Origin: Terribacillus sp. DMT04
GTDB lineage: Bacteria; Bacillota; Bacilli; Bacillales; Amphibacillaceae
Reading direction: 5' to 3'
DNA length: 64,000 nt
Assembly: GCF_019056395.1 (NCBI RefSeq)
Contig: NZ_CP077639.1
Span: forward strand, 460,501 to 524,500
Shown: piece by piece, positions 1 to 8,152 of the stretch
How the letters are laid out: every line of letters begins with the position of its first letter
How positions within the stretch are numbered: position 1 is the stretch's first letter
Program-made: the position numbers and the translations under genes
Notes under the pieces: model-generated
What the model was told of the DNA's origin: nothing
Database searches by the model: none
What the model saw: only the letters and a program-made list of their open reading frames with translations

Positions 1-48
1 TTGCTTACCAAGCCATCAAAGGAAGCTGAAACTCCCTAAGCGCTCGAT

Positions 49-78
49 TTGACATTGAGAATGGTTATCAATTAAAAT
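49..78 (+). promoter_or_regulatory. Sigma-A promoter with embedded Fur box for flavodoxin gene
   Basis: A TTGACA -35 box (49-54) and a TAAAAT -10 box (73-78) are 18 bp apart. Between them, positions 56-70 read TGAGAAT-G-GTTATCA. This matches the Bacillus Fur 7-1-7 consensus TGATAAT-N-ATTATCA at all but two positions and extends to a longer palindrome ATTGA..TCAAT. A repressor bound here would block RNA polymerase, so iron-responsive repression of the flavodoxin is inferred. Confidence 0.72.
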
Positions 79-100
79 GAGAGCAGATGAAGGGGAGTGA

Positions 101-571
101 ATGAAGGTGGCAAGTGTTCTGATTGCATTCACCAGTATGTCAGGCAATACAGAAGAAATGGCTGACATTATGGAACAGACGTTAGAAGAGCAAGGAGCGG
201 ATGTAACGAAGCTCCAGATTGATATAGATGAGGTTGATGTATTTACATTGACAGATTATGATGGCATCTTAATGGGCACTTACACGTGGGGAGATGGAGA
301 CATTCCATATGAAATAGAGGACTTCTATGATGAATTAGATGACATCGACTTAGAAGGCAAACCCGTTGCCCTTTTCGGGTCTTGTGACTCCATTTATACA
401 AGCTTTGGTGCCGCTATTGACACATTTAAAGAAAAATTTAAGGAGCGCGGAGCGGAGATTGTTTCTGAAAGTCTCAAGGTGGATCTTTCACCTGAAGACG
501 AAGATATACGCAATTGCCAGGAGTTTGCCGCATCGTTCGCTTCCATACTTGATAAACAGCGCAGTTTATAA
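101..571 (+). CDS. Flavodoxin, short-chain, FMN-binding
   Basis: This 156-residue protein is an electron carrier that replaces ferredoxin, typically under iron limitation. The FMN phosphate loop TSMSGNTE lies at residues 11-18. The two FMN-flanking loops are TYTWGDGDIP (60-69) and GSCDSIYTSFG (about 93-103). Length fits short-chain flavodoxins such as B. subtilis YkuN/YkuP, which are Fur-regulated, and the upstream Fur box agrees. The start is slightly uncertain: GTG at 107 would sit better spaced from the AAGGGGAG ribosome site than ATG at 101. The gene is alone and closed by a terminator. Confidence 0.93.
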   Translation: MKVASVLIAFTSMSGNTEEMADIMEQTLEEQGADVTKLQIDIDEVDVFTLTDYDGILMGTYTWGDGDIPYEIEDFYDELDDIDLEGKPVALFGSCDSIYTSFGAAIDTFKEKFKERGAEIVSESLKVDLSPEDEDIRNCQEFAASFASILDKQRSL

Positions 572-573
572 GA

Positions 574-603
574 GCAGTCTGCTAATGCAGGCTGCTTTTT
601 CTT
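574..603 (+). terminator. Rho-independent terminator after flavodoxin
   Basis: A 9-bp stem (574-582 with 587-595, one T:G wobble) with loop TAAT is followed by five T and then CTT. Confidence 0.75.
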
Positions 604-711
604 GTGGCTGCACAAAAATGAACGCAACGAACACTTTTTTTAATTAAAGAAGGATTTTGTAGAAGAATGTCGAATGAATTTGGGTATAGAGATAGATTAG
701 GAGGTAGAACG

Positions 712-1125
712 ATGAACATTTTCCCTTTAGAAACAAAGCATCACGACGAGATGATCGACATTACGGACTCTATTCAGCGTTATATTCAATCTATTGGCAT
801 CAAGGAGGGAATCGTACATATCTCTTCTATGCATACCACTGCGGGCATCACAGTCAATGAGAATGCAGATCCGGATGTGAAGATTGATTTTTTGCGCCGG
901 CTTGATGAGGTGTATCCTTGGGAACATCCTAAGGACCGGCATATGGAAGGGAACACAGCAGCCCATTTAAAGACAAGTACTGTCGGACACGCCCAAGTTG
1001 TATCTCTTTCAGAAGGTAAGCTTGTCCTCGGTACGTGGCAAGGCATTTACTTCTGTGAATTTGATGGACCTAGAAATCGTACGTATGCGGTACAGGTTAT
1101 AGCAGCCGAAAAGAGTGAAGCATAA
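712..1125 (+). CDS. yjbQ: YjbQ/UPF0047 family protein
   Basis: This 137-residue protein belongs to the YjbQ family; the E. coli member has weak thiamine-phosphate synthase activity but the true role is unsettled. Family signatures visible are [13 protein letters not shown] (residues 41-53), EGNTAAHLK (79-87) and [16 protein letters not shown] (106-121). The start at 712 is chosen because it is preceded by AGGAGG with good spacing and gives the family's usual length; an upstream ATG at 667 lacks a ribosome site. Its stop shares one base with the start of the next gene (TAATG), implying translational coupling with an EAL protein. Confidence 0.88.
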   Translation: MNIFPLETKHHDEMIDITDSIQRYIQSIGIKEGIVHISSMHTTAGITVNENADPDVKIDFLRRLDEVYPWEHPKDRHMEGNTAAHLKTSTVGHAQVVSLSEGKLVLGTWQGIYFCEFDGPRNRTYAVQVIAAEKSEA

Positions 1126-2153
1126 TGGAGCAATCCTATGCGTGCGCAATGTGCGGAACTGTCCTCCATATCCCTCATGCTGGGGAATTGCTGCTGAAGC
1201 TGCCTGCTGCAAATAAAAACTTAGCAATTGGAAATCCGCATAAACAGACAGATACATATTCTATTTTTCAATACTTTACATTGCAGCAGCTGGAACAAAT
1301 GCTCCTTACGCTGCGTCACCAGAATGTGAGTGGTGCAGTCTGTACGGTGGCTGAGAAAGTAACCCATCACTATCCAATGATTTCTGTCGAGGAGCTGCTT
1401 CATCGTATCCTTTATCCGCAATTCACAGAGATTATCCATCAACAGGCGTTCCATTCTTATGTACAGCCTATTATCTCGATAGAAAATGAGAAGGTTTACG
1501 GATATGAACATCTGTTGCGTACGGATAAGCCTGAAGTATCCCCCGCTGCACTGTTTACTTTTGCTTCAGAAGCAGGCCTCACTTCTATGCTGGATCAGCG
1601 TGCGAGACAGACAGCAGTAAAGAAAAGAGCAGAAGAAAGGATTGCGAAAGGGATAAAGAGTTTTATCAACTTTCTGCCGTCTACTATTTATAATCCTGAC
1701 TTTTGTTTGAGACAAACTTTTCAGGCTGTTGACAAGTATCACATCGATCCAAGTGATCTTGTATTTGAAGTTGTGGAAACGGAAAAGGTGGATGATGTTG
1801 CTCGTTTGAAGCGTATATTCAAACGGTACAAACACGAAGGAATGCTAGTGGCCTTGGATGATGTTGGAGCCGGATATGCGACACTCGATCTTTTTAAAGA
1901 ACTGGAACCAGACTTCGTTAAAATTGACAGAGCATACATATCTTATTGTGACCGAGACGTAGAAAAACAAGAATTCCTGTATAAGGTAATCGAGGTTGCA
2001 AGAGAACTGGGAACGAATGTGCTTGCAGAAGGTATTGAGAGACAGGAAGAATTAGACTATTGTAAACAGATAGGTATTGATTTAGCACAAGGTTACTTCA
2101 TCGGGAAACCTAACCCCAAACCTATTTCTAATGATTCTCTGTTTTCTCTTTGA
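1125..2153 (+). CDS. EAL-domain protein, likely cyclic-di-GMP phosphodiesterase
   Basis: This 342-residue protein hydrolyses or binds cyclic di-GMP. The C-terminal EAL domain spans about 105-335. Metal and catalytic positions look retained: E128 in EHLLR (EAL itself reads EHL), N182, E215, D245-D246 in LDDVGAGY, K267 in VKID, E302 in AEGIE and Q322 in AQGY. The first ~100 residues carry a CAMC pair near the N-terminus and no recognised domain. It overlaps yjbQ by one base, so both probably come from one transcript. Activity is inferred from residue conservation; a pure binding role is possible. Confidence 0.87.
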   Translation: MEQSYACAMCGTVLHIPHAGELLLKLPAANKNLAIGNPHKQTDTYSIFQYFTLQQLEQMLLTLRHQNVSGAVCTVAEKVTHHYPMISVEELLHRILYPQFTEIIHQQAFHSYVQPIISIENEKVYGYEHLLRTDKPEVSPAALFTFASEAGLTSMLDQRARQTAVKKRAEERIAKGIKSFINFLPSTIYNPDFCLRQTFQAVDKYHIDPSDLVFEVVETEKVDDVARLKRIFKRYKHEGMLVALDDVGAGYATLDLFKELEPDFVKIDRAYISYCDRDVEKQEFLYKVIEVARELGTNVLAEGIERQEELDYCKQIGIDLAQGYFIGKPNPKPISNDSLFSL

Positions 2154-2161
2154 GCAGCAAG

Positions 2162-2214
2162 AGAACCCTCTTATTAAGTGATATTATATTCGCTTAATAA
2201 GAGGGTTCTTTTCG
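2162..2214 (+). terminator. Long-stem terminator after EAL gene
   Basis: A near-perfect 19-bp stem (2162-2180 with 2191-2209, one wobble) with a 10-nt loop is followed by TTTTC. It separates the yjbQ-EAL unit from the chemoreceptor gene. Confidence 0.8.
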
Positions 2215-2292
2215 TTAATAAGGAAAAGTTTGTGACGGCAAGCAAATTATTTTACAAAAAACTATAAAAGTGCTTCACCTTGTATGATGGAT

Positions 2293-2300
2293 GCCGATAT
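2293..2300 (+). promoter_or_regulatory. Candidate sigma-D (motility) -10 element
   Basis: The octamer GCCGATAT is identical to the B. subtilis sigma-D -10 consensus and lies 62 bp before the chemoreceptor start. The expected TAAA -35 at the right distance is poor (TTCA at 2274-2277), so the promoter may be weak or need an activator. Chemoreceptors are known sigma-D regulon members. Confidence 0.55.
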
Positions 2301-2361
2301 ATTGAAAGTCATTATACAGACTTAGGGATGTGTAATAGCTAATATCGAGGGAGATAGAGTG

Positions 2362-4074
2362 ATGAAAGTGATAAGGAATATGAAGATTAGAACAAAGATG
2401 TTCGTTCTTATCTTGGTTGGGGTTATTGCACTTGTTGGAGTCGGTTTGGCTGGTATTGTTAACATGCGAGAAGTTGCTAGTGATGCTAGAGAAATTTATG
2501 AAGACAAACTTGTCCCAAACCTATCCCTTAGTGAAATTAGAATTAATAACCGCTCAAATGATGGGTATATTCTAGCGTTGATGCTTACTGCTGATGATGA
2601 GCGGAATAAAGAACTGAATGAAAAACTAACAGCATCGATGGAGGAAATTGGAGCATCGGTGAATAGTTTGGAGAAAAGTGAGTTATCCAGTGAAGGTAAG
2701 GAACTGCTCGAGCAGTATAAGACAGAACGAGGAAAACTAAAAGATATACGAGATCAAGTCGTGCGTCTTACGATGGAAAATGAGAATGAAGATGCTTTTA
2801 CATTGTATACAGAACAGCAAGTTCCACAGCGTGATAAAATTAACGGTATTTTAGCGGACCTTCAAACAGTTAACACAAAGGAAGCTAAAGATACATATCA
2901 ACAAGCGGTAAATGATGTGAGAAATGCCACATTTATTATGATTGGTATTAGTGCTGCCGCGATTGTATTGCTGGTCTGTCTGGGATTATTCATCATCAAA
3001 CTAATTAGCAATCCACTTCAGGAGATGCGTAATTTATTAGGGAAAGCAGCGGAGGGTGACTTTACTTCAAGCAGTACCTATCAATCACGAGATGAATTAG
3101 GGCAGCTCATGCAATCCTATGAGACGATGGCCGATGGCATGCGTTCCATTATTCGTGTCGTGCATGACACATCACAGCAAGTAGCTGCCTCCTCAGAGGA
3201 ACTAAGTGCAAGTGCTGAGCAAAGCAGTACATCTTCCGAGCATGTTGCCAAGACGATGCAGGAGCTGGCGGAAGGTTCAGGCCAGCAGCTGGAACTTATC
3301 ACGGTAACGGCTGCAACAATGGACGATATGAAACAGCATACAGATAAATTGGTTATGAATTCGCAAAATGTGGAAATGGCTGTTGAAAAGACATCCGAGT
3401 TGTCAGTCGAAGGTGGCCGTGCAATAAAAGATGTGAATCAGCAAATGAACACCATTACATCTCATGTACAGGATCTGTCAGAATCGATTGAGAGTTTGAA
3501 TAAGCGTTCCAAGGAAATAAGTGATATTACAGGCGTGATTACGGACATTTCTGCACAGACGAATTTACTTGCGCTGAACGCGACGATTGAAGCAGCTCGT
3601 GCTGGTGAGCATGGAAAAGGGTTCGCGGTCGTTGCCGATGAAGTACGGAAACTTGCGGAAGAGACAAATGGAGCAGCCGCGCAAATTGCTTCGTTAGTAA
3701 GTTATATTCAGCAAGATACGACAAAAACAATCGGACTGATGCAGCATGCAGCGGATGAAGTGACAGCGGGTACACGGGTTGTTGATCAAGCTGGTCGTTC
3801 CTTTACGCAAATTGAGACAGCAGTAGCAAGTTTGGTGGAAGATTTCCAAGAAGTGGGCGCAGCATTGAAAGGGCTAATCGGTGGTTCTGAGATTGTTGAT
3901 CGTTCTCTTGCGGAAGTAAACGGGGTAGCGCAAGAAGGAGCTGCATCAACGGAGAGTGTCTCAGCAGCTACTGAGGAACAGCTGGCAGCCATGCAGGAGA
4001 TTGCCGCTTCCTCGAGTTCGCTTGCATTCTTAGCAGAAGAATTGCAAACTTCCATTGCTCGTTTTCGTGTATAA
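2362..4074 (+). CDS. Methyl-accepting chemotaxis protein
   Basis: A 570-residue membrane chemoreceptor. It has an N-terminal transmembrane helix (about 11-33), an extracellular four-helix-bundle sensor (about 35-190, 4HB_MCP type), a second helix (about 190-213), a HAMP domain (about 214-266) and a long cytoplasmic signalling coiled coil. The kinase-interacting hairpin tip is clear: [20 protein letters not shown] followed by [20 protein letters not shown]. The ligand cannot be told from sequence. ATG at 2362 is preferred over GTG at 2359 because of spacing to GAGGGAGA. It stands alone, bounded by terminators, which suits a motility-sigma-factor gene. Confidence 0.93.
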   Translation: MKVIRNMKIRTKMFVLILVGVIALVGVGLAGIVNMREVASDAREIYEDKLVPNLSLSEIRINNRSNDGYILALMLTADDERNKELNEKLTASMEEIGASVNSLEKSELSSEGKELLEQYKTERGKLKDIRDQVVRLTMENENEDAFTLYTEQQVPQRDKINGILADLQTVNTKEAKDTYQQAVNDVRNATFIMIGISAAAIVLLVCLGLFIIKLISNPLQEMRNLLGKAAEGDFTSSSTYQSRDELGQLMQSYETMADGMRSIIRVVHDTSQQVAASSEELSASAEQSSTSSEHVAKTMQELAEGSGQQLELITVTAATMDDMKQHTDKLVMNSQNVEMAVEKTSELSVEGGRAIKDVNQQMNTITSHVQDLSESIESLNKRSKEISDITGVITDISAQTNLLALNATIEAARAGEHGKGFAVVADEVRKLAEETNGAAAQIASLVSYIQQDTTKTIGLMQHAADEVTAGTRVVDQAGRSFTQIETAVASLVEDFQEVGAALKGLIGGSEIVDRSLAEVNGVAQEGAASTESVSAATEEQLAAMQEIAASSSSLAFLAEELQTSIARFRV

Positions 4075-4075
4075 G

Positions 4076-4147
4076 TTAATTGGTTAATAAATAGTAACCA
4101 ATAAAAGCTAGGATTAGTAACAAAAAAACAGCTATCAAGCTTTTCAC
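4076..4147 (-). CDS. Candidate 23-residue single-span membrane peptide
   Basis: Reading the minus strand from a GTG at 4147 gives 23 codons ending in TAA one base past the chemoreceptor stop. The peptide starts MKSLIAVFLLLILAF and continues IGYYLLTN: a short basic N-terminus, then one hydrophobic helix. A strong GGAGGG ribosome site lies 7 nt upstream of the start. The ORF is convergent with the chemoreceptor and divergent from splA. Small membrane peptides of this form are common in Bacillaceae, but I do not recognise this one. Expression and function are unproven. Confidence 0.4.
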   Translation of the reverse strand: MKSLIAVFLLLILAFIGYYLLTN

Positions 4148-4151
4148 ATTG

Positions 4152-4206
4152 GAACCCTCCTCTAAGAAGTAGACGAATTCTTCTTGGAAAAGGGTTCATT
4201 TTTTTA
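4152..4206 (+). terminator. Terminator downstream of chemoreceptor
   Basis: An imperfect long hairpin pairs GAACCCT (4152-4158) with AGGGTTC (4191-4197) and has an inner AAGAAG/CTTCTT stem, followed by a run of seven T. It also covers the minus-strand leader and ribosome site of the candidate membrane peptide. Confidence 0.65.
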
Positions 4207-4265
4207 CATGTATTGCAGTCATCTTGTACAAACTAGTTGCAGTATGTACAAAGGAGGCAATTGGA

Positions 4266-4511
4266 ATGGAAACTTTTCAAGCAGGTGAAGTTGTATATGT
4301 AATCATTCGCAATCCCCATGCACAGGGAGTTGCCAATATACAAGAAGCGGCGGTTGTTCATAATCCAGAGAAACCTGGTGAACTGGCTTTGTTTGTTTAT
4401 GAAACGTACTATCCGTTAACGGATGAAGTGGCGGTCTATCAAGATCTTGGTGAAGCGGAAGAAGCCTATGTGTCTGCTTTTGGTTTATCCGAAGGTGGTT
4501 ATTATGGTTAA
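4266..4511 (+). CDS. splA: SplA, regulator of spore photoproduct lyase operon
   Basis: An 81-residue protein matching the SplA family, known in B. subtilis as a negative regulator of splAB during sporulation. Family features are the N-terminal GEVVYVIIRNPHAQGVANIQ and FVYETYYPL strings. The ATG at 4266 is preceded by AAAGGAGG with good spacing; an upstream start at 4224 lacks one. The gene overlaps splB by 8 bases, as expected for the splAB operon. I could not pick out a convincing forespore sigma-G promoter in the roughly 60 bp between the terminator and the start. Confidence 0.88.
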   Translation: METFQAGEVVYVIIRNPHAQGVANIQEAAVVHNPEKPGELALFVYETYYPLTDEVAVYQDLGEAEEAYVSAFGLSEGGYYG

Positions 4512-5532
4512 GCCATTCGTACCGCAGCTTGTTTACATTGAACCGAGAGCATTGGAATATCCGCTCGGTGTGAAGCTGCGAGACAAGTTCAAAGATATGG
4601 GAGTAGAGATACGCGAAACAACTTCTCATAATCAGGTGCGTAACCTGCCTGGTGATAACGATTTTCAAAAATACCGGACAGCCAAATCAACATTAGTCGT
4701 TGGTGTGCGGAAAACATTGAAATTCGATACATCCAAGCCATCGGCAGAATATGCTATTCCGTTTGCAACAGGCTGTATGGGGCATTGTCATTATTGTTAC
4801 CTGCAGACGACGATGGGATCCAAACCGTATATTCGTACGTATGTAAATACAGATGAGATTTTTGATGCCGCTGAGCAGTATATGAAGGAGAGAGCGCCGG
4901 AGGAGACGCGCTTCGAAGCTTCTTGTACGTCTGACATCGTTGGGATTGATCATCTAACCCATACACTCAAGCATGCTATTGAATACTTTGGCCGTTCGGA
5001 ACATGGTCAGCTGCGCTTTGTCACAAAGTTTGCGCATGTCGATCATTTGCTTGATGCAGATCACAAAGGCCGGACAAGATTCCGTTTCAGTATTAATGAC
5101 GATTATGTTATAAAGTACTTTGAACCAGGTACATCCCGCTTGAAGGATCGAATAGAGGCGGCTGTGAAGGTAGCCGAAGCTGGATATCCATTAGGTTTTA
5201 TTGTAGCCCCGATATACCTGCATGAAGGCTGGCAGCAAGGATATCCGGAAATGCTGGAGCATCTTGAAGCAGCATTACCTGCTCATGCCAAAAAGAACTT
5301 GACCTTTGAATTGATTCAGCATCGTTTCACGAAGCCGGCAAAACGTGTTATTCAGAAGAATTACCCGATGTCGAAGCTGGAGCTGGATGAAAATAAGCGG
5401 AAGTACAAATGGGGCCGCTATGGTATTGGGAAGTATGTGTATCAAAATGATGAACAAGAAGAAATCAAAGACGTGATTGGCAGTAATATTTATAAAATGT
5501 TTCCGCAGTCACGAATTGAATATTTTACCTGA
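4504..5532 (+). CDS. splB: Spore photoproduct lyase (radical SAM)
   Basis: This 342-residue enzyme reverses the thymine dimer spore photoproduct in germinating spores using a 5'-deoxyadenosyl radical. The iron-sulfur cluster motif CMGHCHYC places cysteines at 91, 95 and 98. The conserved hydrogen-donor cysteine is C141 in FEASCTSDIVG. Length and both cysteine positions agree with B. subtilis SplB. The start at 4504 overlaps splA and is preceded by GAAGGTGG. Its presence shows the organism sporulates and repairs UV-damaged spores. Confidence 0.96.
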   Translation: MVKPFVPQLVYIEPRALEYPLGVKLRDKFKDMGVEIRETTSHNQVRNLPGDNDFQKYRTAKSTLVVGVRKTLKFDTSKPSAEYAIPFATGCMGHCHYCYLQTTMGSKPYIRTYVNTDEIFDAAEQYMKERAPEETRFEASCTSDIVGIDHLTHTLKHAIEYFGRSEHGQLRFVTKFAHVDHLLDADHKGRTRFRFSINDDYVIKYFEPGTSRLKDRIEAAVKVAEAGYPLGFIVAPIYLHEGWQQGYPEMLEHLEAALPAHAKKNLTFELIQHRFTKPAKRVIQKNYPMSKLELDENKRKYKWGRYGIGKYVYQNDEQEEIKDVIGSNIYKMFPQSRIEYFT

Positions 5533-5540
5533 TACATCCG

Positions 5541-5569
5541 TTGACAATCTTATCTGTGCATGTGATAGT
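5541..5569 (+). promoter_or_regulatory. Promoter of thiamine salvage operon
   Basis: TTGACA (5541-5546) and GATAGT (5564-5569) are separated by 17 bp. A TG dinucleotide at 5561-5562 makes an extended -10. The transcript would begin shortly before the TPP riboswitch. Confidence 0.6.
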
Positions 5570-5596
5570 AAAGGAGACAATTGAATTTCGAGGAAG

Positions 5597-5682
5597 TCCA
5601 CTAGGGGTGCCGTTAGGCTGAGATAAGAGTAATCTTAATCCCTTTGAACCTGATCTGGTTAACACCAGCGTAGGGAAGTGGA
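5597..5682 (+). promoter_or_regulatory. TPP riboswitch (THI element)
   Basis: The aptamer carries the conserved THI-box blocks TAGGGGTGCC, CTGAGATAAG, CCCTTTGAACCTGATCTGG and AACACCAGCGTAGGGAA. Closing helix P1 pairs TCCAC (5597-5601) with GTGGA (5678-5682). It precedes a terminator hairpin and tenA-thiD-thiM, so thiamine pyrophosphate should cause premature termination. Confidence 0.96.
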
Positions 5683-5724
5683 GCCGGATTCGTGTATCTT
5701 ACATACTATTACAATGTAAACGAG

Positions 5725-5754
5725 TCGCTCCATACTTCTGGAGCGGCTTTTTTG
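5725..5754 (+). terminator. Expression-platform terminator of TPP riboswitch
   Basis: GTCGCTCCA (5725-5733) pairs with TGGAGCGGC (5740-5748), followed by six T. Its place between aptamer and tenA fits the ligand-induced attenuator. Confidence 0.85.
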
Positions 5755-5812
5755 TATAGTCCCGGCGCCAATCACCCGAAACAGGGCTTTCTCCAATGAG
5801 GAGGAGAATTAT

Positions 5813-6511
5813 ATGTTTTCTGCACAGTTGAGAGAAGAAGCAAACCCGGTTTTCGAAGCAATTTATCAGCATCCTTTTGTTGAAGGGGTGGCGAATGGAC
5901 AGGTGCCGCGCGAAGCATTAATCCATTACGTGAAGGCGGATTATGAGTACTTGACTGCATTTGCTCGAATTTATGGCTTGGCAGTCAGCAAATGTGAGAC
6001 AAGAGAAGAGATGGCGTTCTTTCAATCGCAAATCCACTTTGTTCTGCACAGTGAGATTCATCCGCATAATGTCTTTTGTAAAGTGGCAGGTGTGGACTAT
6101 GAGGACTTGCAGAAAATGACACCCCCTCCCGCAGCCGATCACTATATTTCTCATATGATGAACAGCGCTGTACAAGGAGATATGGGAGAACTGATGGCGG
6201 CGCTGTTACCTTGTCCATGGACGTATCAGGCACTGGCAGAGCATATTATCGAAACAAAGGCGCCGGACCAGAATAATCCATTTTTAGAGTGGATTATGTT
6301 TTATGCAAACAATGAAGATGGAATGCCGGATGTGACAGCCGAACTTTGCAAAAGATTGGATAAATGGGCTGAAACGGCCGGTTCGGCTGCCAAGGAACGC
6401 GCGCGGAAAGCATTCTTGAAGAGCTGTATGCTGGAACATAGTTTTTGGGAAATGGCCATTACAGAACAAAACTGGCTGGTACCGCTCGAAAAAGGGGCCG
6501 CCCATGTCTAA
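5813..6511 (+). CDS. tenA: Thiaminase II / aminopyrimidine aminohydrolase TenA
   Basis: A 232-residue all-helical TenA family enzyme. It hydrolyses aminomethyl-HMP to HMP, salvaging the pyrimidine half of degraded thiamine in the cytoplasm. The catalytic cysteine is C134 in LLPCPWTY; the active-site aspartate lies in VKADYEYL (residues 40-47) and the C-terminal glutamate in MLEHSFWEMA. It starts behind GAGGAGGAGAA and is the first gene of the TPP-riboswitch operon, overlapping thiD by 8 bases. Confidence 0.94.
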   Translation: MFSAQLREEANPVFEAIYQHPFVEGVANGQVPREALIHYVKADYEYLTAFARIYGLAVSKCETREEMAFFQSQIHFVLHSEIHPHNVFCKVAGVDYEDLQKMTPPPAADHYISHMMNSAVQGDMGELMAALLPCPWTYQALAEHIIETKAPDQNNPFLEWIMFYANNEDGMPDVTAELCKRLDKWAETAGSAAKERARKAFLKSCMLEHSFWEMAITEQNWLVPLEKGAAHV

Positions 6512-7340
6512 CGTGAAAAGTGCACTAACGATAGCAGGGACAGATCCTTCAGGCGGTGCGGGGATACAGGCGGATTTAAAAACATTTCAAGAGCGCGAGG
6601 TATATGGCATGAGTGTCATTACCTCCCTCGTTGCGCAGAACACAACAGGTGTGCACGCACTTCATCATATTCCTGTACCATTTATTGAACAACAACTGCA
6701 ATCGGTTTACTCAGACATTGAGCCATATGCGGTTAAGACAGGCATGATTGCCTCTGAAGAGATGATGCGTGTTATAGCCAGCGTGCTGGAAAAATCAGCA
6801 GCAGCCTATGTGATGGATCCGGTCATGTATGCCAAAAGCGGGCATGCGCTCATGGGCGAGCAATCAAGAGATGCATTGAAGACATACCTTGTTCCGCTGG
6901 CAACGCTTGTCACGCCAAATGTGCCAGAAGCAGAAGAACTGACAGGCATGACAATAGAGGATGAAGCTGCTATGAAGCAAGCAGCCAAAAAGATTGTCCA
7001 AGAATACGGGGCGAAAGCTGTCCTCTTAAAAGGCGGCCATATGGAAGGGCATGAAGCAGCGGATTGGCTGTATGATGGCGAGGGCTTCACTTCTTATAAA
7101 GCGGAGCGCATTCCAACAAAGCATACACACGGAACGGGCTGTACGTATTCAGCAGCAATTACGGCGGAGCTAGCAAAAGGAAAATCTTTGCAGGAAGCCG
7201 TGCAAGTCGGAAAAGACTATGTGACAGCAGCTATCAAATATTCGCTGCAGCTTGGAAACGGAAACGGCCCGACGAACCATTGGGGTTACCGGCTGCAAAG
7301 CGTACCAGTACAGGAGGAACTGCATAATGGCATATACTGA
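6504..7340 (+). CDS. thiD: Hydroxymethylpyrimidine / phosphomethylpyrimidine kinase
   Basis: A 278-residue ribokinase-fold enzyme that phosphorylates HMP to HMP-P and HMP-PP for thiamine synthesis. Diagnostic parts are the N-terminal TIAGTDPSGGAGIQADLKTF, the VMDPVMYAKSG segment and the phosphate-binding KHTHGTGCTYSAA near residue 208. It lies between tenA and thiM, overlapping tenA by 8 and thiM by 14 bases, so the three are translated from one message. A side activity on pyridoxal is possible in this family, but the context favours thiamine salvage. Confidence 0.94.
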   Translation: MSNVKSALTIAGTDPSGGAGIQADLKTFQEREVYGMSVITSLVAQNTTGVHALHHIPVPFIEQQLQSVYSDIEPYAVKTGMIASEEMMRVIASVLEKSAAAYVMDPVMYAKSGHALMGEQSRDALKTYLVPLATLVTPNVPEAEELTGMTIEDEAAMKQAAKKIVQEYGAKAVLLKGGHMEGHEAADWLYDGEGFTSYKAERIPTKHTHGTGCTYSAAITAELAKGKSLQEAVQVGKDYVTAAIKYSLQLGNGNGPTNHWGYRLQSVPVQEELHNGIY

Positions 7341-8115
7341 TGTAATACATCAAGTCCGAGACACAAACCCGTTGATTCACTGTATAACAAATCATGTTGT
7401 CATCAATTTTACAGCAAACGGTTTGATTGCACTGGGTGCTTCACCGGTGATGGCCTCGGCAAAGGAAGAAGCAGCGCAAATGGTACAGCATGCCAAGGCG
7501 CTTTTGCTGAATATCGGAACACTGGCTGCTGCAGATATAGAAGCAATGATTCTTGCTGGCAAAGAGGCGAATAGACTTGGTATTCCAGTTATATTTGACC
7601 CTGTAGGTGTTGGAGCAACAGCTTATCGAACGGAAGCAGCCCGCCGTATTTTGGCAGAAGTAGATGTCACGGTAATTCGGGGGAATGCAGGCGAAATCAC
7701 TGTTCTAGGCGGAACATCTGCCCAAGTGAAAGGGGTAGATGGAAACAAGGAAGGTATCTCACATCATCAGGTACAGCAAATTGCAAACGACTTGCAAGCA
7801 GTTGTCATTGCTACGGGCGAAGCAGATATTCTGTCAGATGGCAAGCGGACATTCAGCGTAGCAAATGGTCATCGCATGTTAACGAAAATCACGGGTTCTG
7901 GCTGTTTGCTTGGAGCAGTAGTGGCAGCATGTGCAGGGGCGTCGGAAAATGTATTAGAAGCATGCATCGGAGCGCTTGCTTTCTATGGGATTGCGTCTGA
8001 AAAAGCAGCCGAACAAGCAGCAGCTCCAGGAAGTTTCCAAGTTGCCTTTTTAGATCAGCTGTATTTACTGCAGGATGAAGCGACTGTTCTAGAACAGGTG
8101 AAACAGCTGGCATAA
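7327..8115 (+). CDS. thiM: Hydroxyethylthiazole kinase
   Basis: A 262-residue kinase that phosphorylates 4-methyl-5-hydroxyethylthiazole, salvaging the thiazole half of thiamine. Recognisable segments are NPLIHCITNHVVINFTANG near the N-terminus, PVIFDPVGVGAT in the middle and KITGSGCLLGAV near residue 190. The start at 7327 sits behind CAGGAGGA; an in-frame start 75 bases upstream would lie deep in thiD. It is the last gene of the riboswitch-controlled operon, and its product would be joined to HMP-PP by ThiE. Confidence 0.95.
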   Translation: MAYTDVIHQVRDTNPLIHCITNHVVINFTANGLIALGASPVMASAKEEAAQMVQHAKALLLNIGTLAAADIEAMILAGKEANRLGIPVIFDPVGVGATAYRTEAARRILAEVDVTVIRGNAGEITVLGGTSAQVKGVDGNKEGISHHQVQQIANDLQAVVIATGEADILSDGKRTFSVANGHRMLTKITGSGCLLGAVVAACAGASENVLEACIGALAFYGIASEKAAEQAAAPGSFQVAFLDQLYLLQDEATVLEQVKQLA

Positions 8116-8119
8116 TAAT

Positions 8120-8144
8120 AATCAGCAGGAAAATCCTGCTGATT
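8120..8144. terminator. Bidirectional hairpin between thiM and yckD-like gene
   Basis: AATCAGCAGGA (8120-8130) pairs perfectly with TCCTGCTGATT (8134-8144). Neither side has a strong T run, so termination may be partial. Confidence 0.55.
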
Positions 8145-8152
8145 AGATTGTA

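Noticed and set aside
1-39. Possible C-terminus of an upstream gene (open frames ending at 29, 39 or 51)
   Set aside because: All three plus-strand frames end within about 50 bases, so none can be chosen over the others.
3117-3302. Minus-strand ORF within the chemoreceptor
   Set aside because: It is antisense to the conserved signalling domain and has no initiation signal.
4207-4260. Sigma-G promoter expected before splA
   Set aside because: I could not find a match to the -35/-10 consensus at proper spacing; sporulation control is inferred from the gene only.
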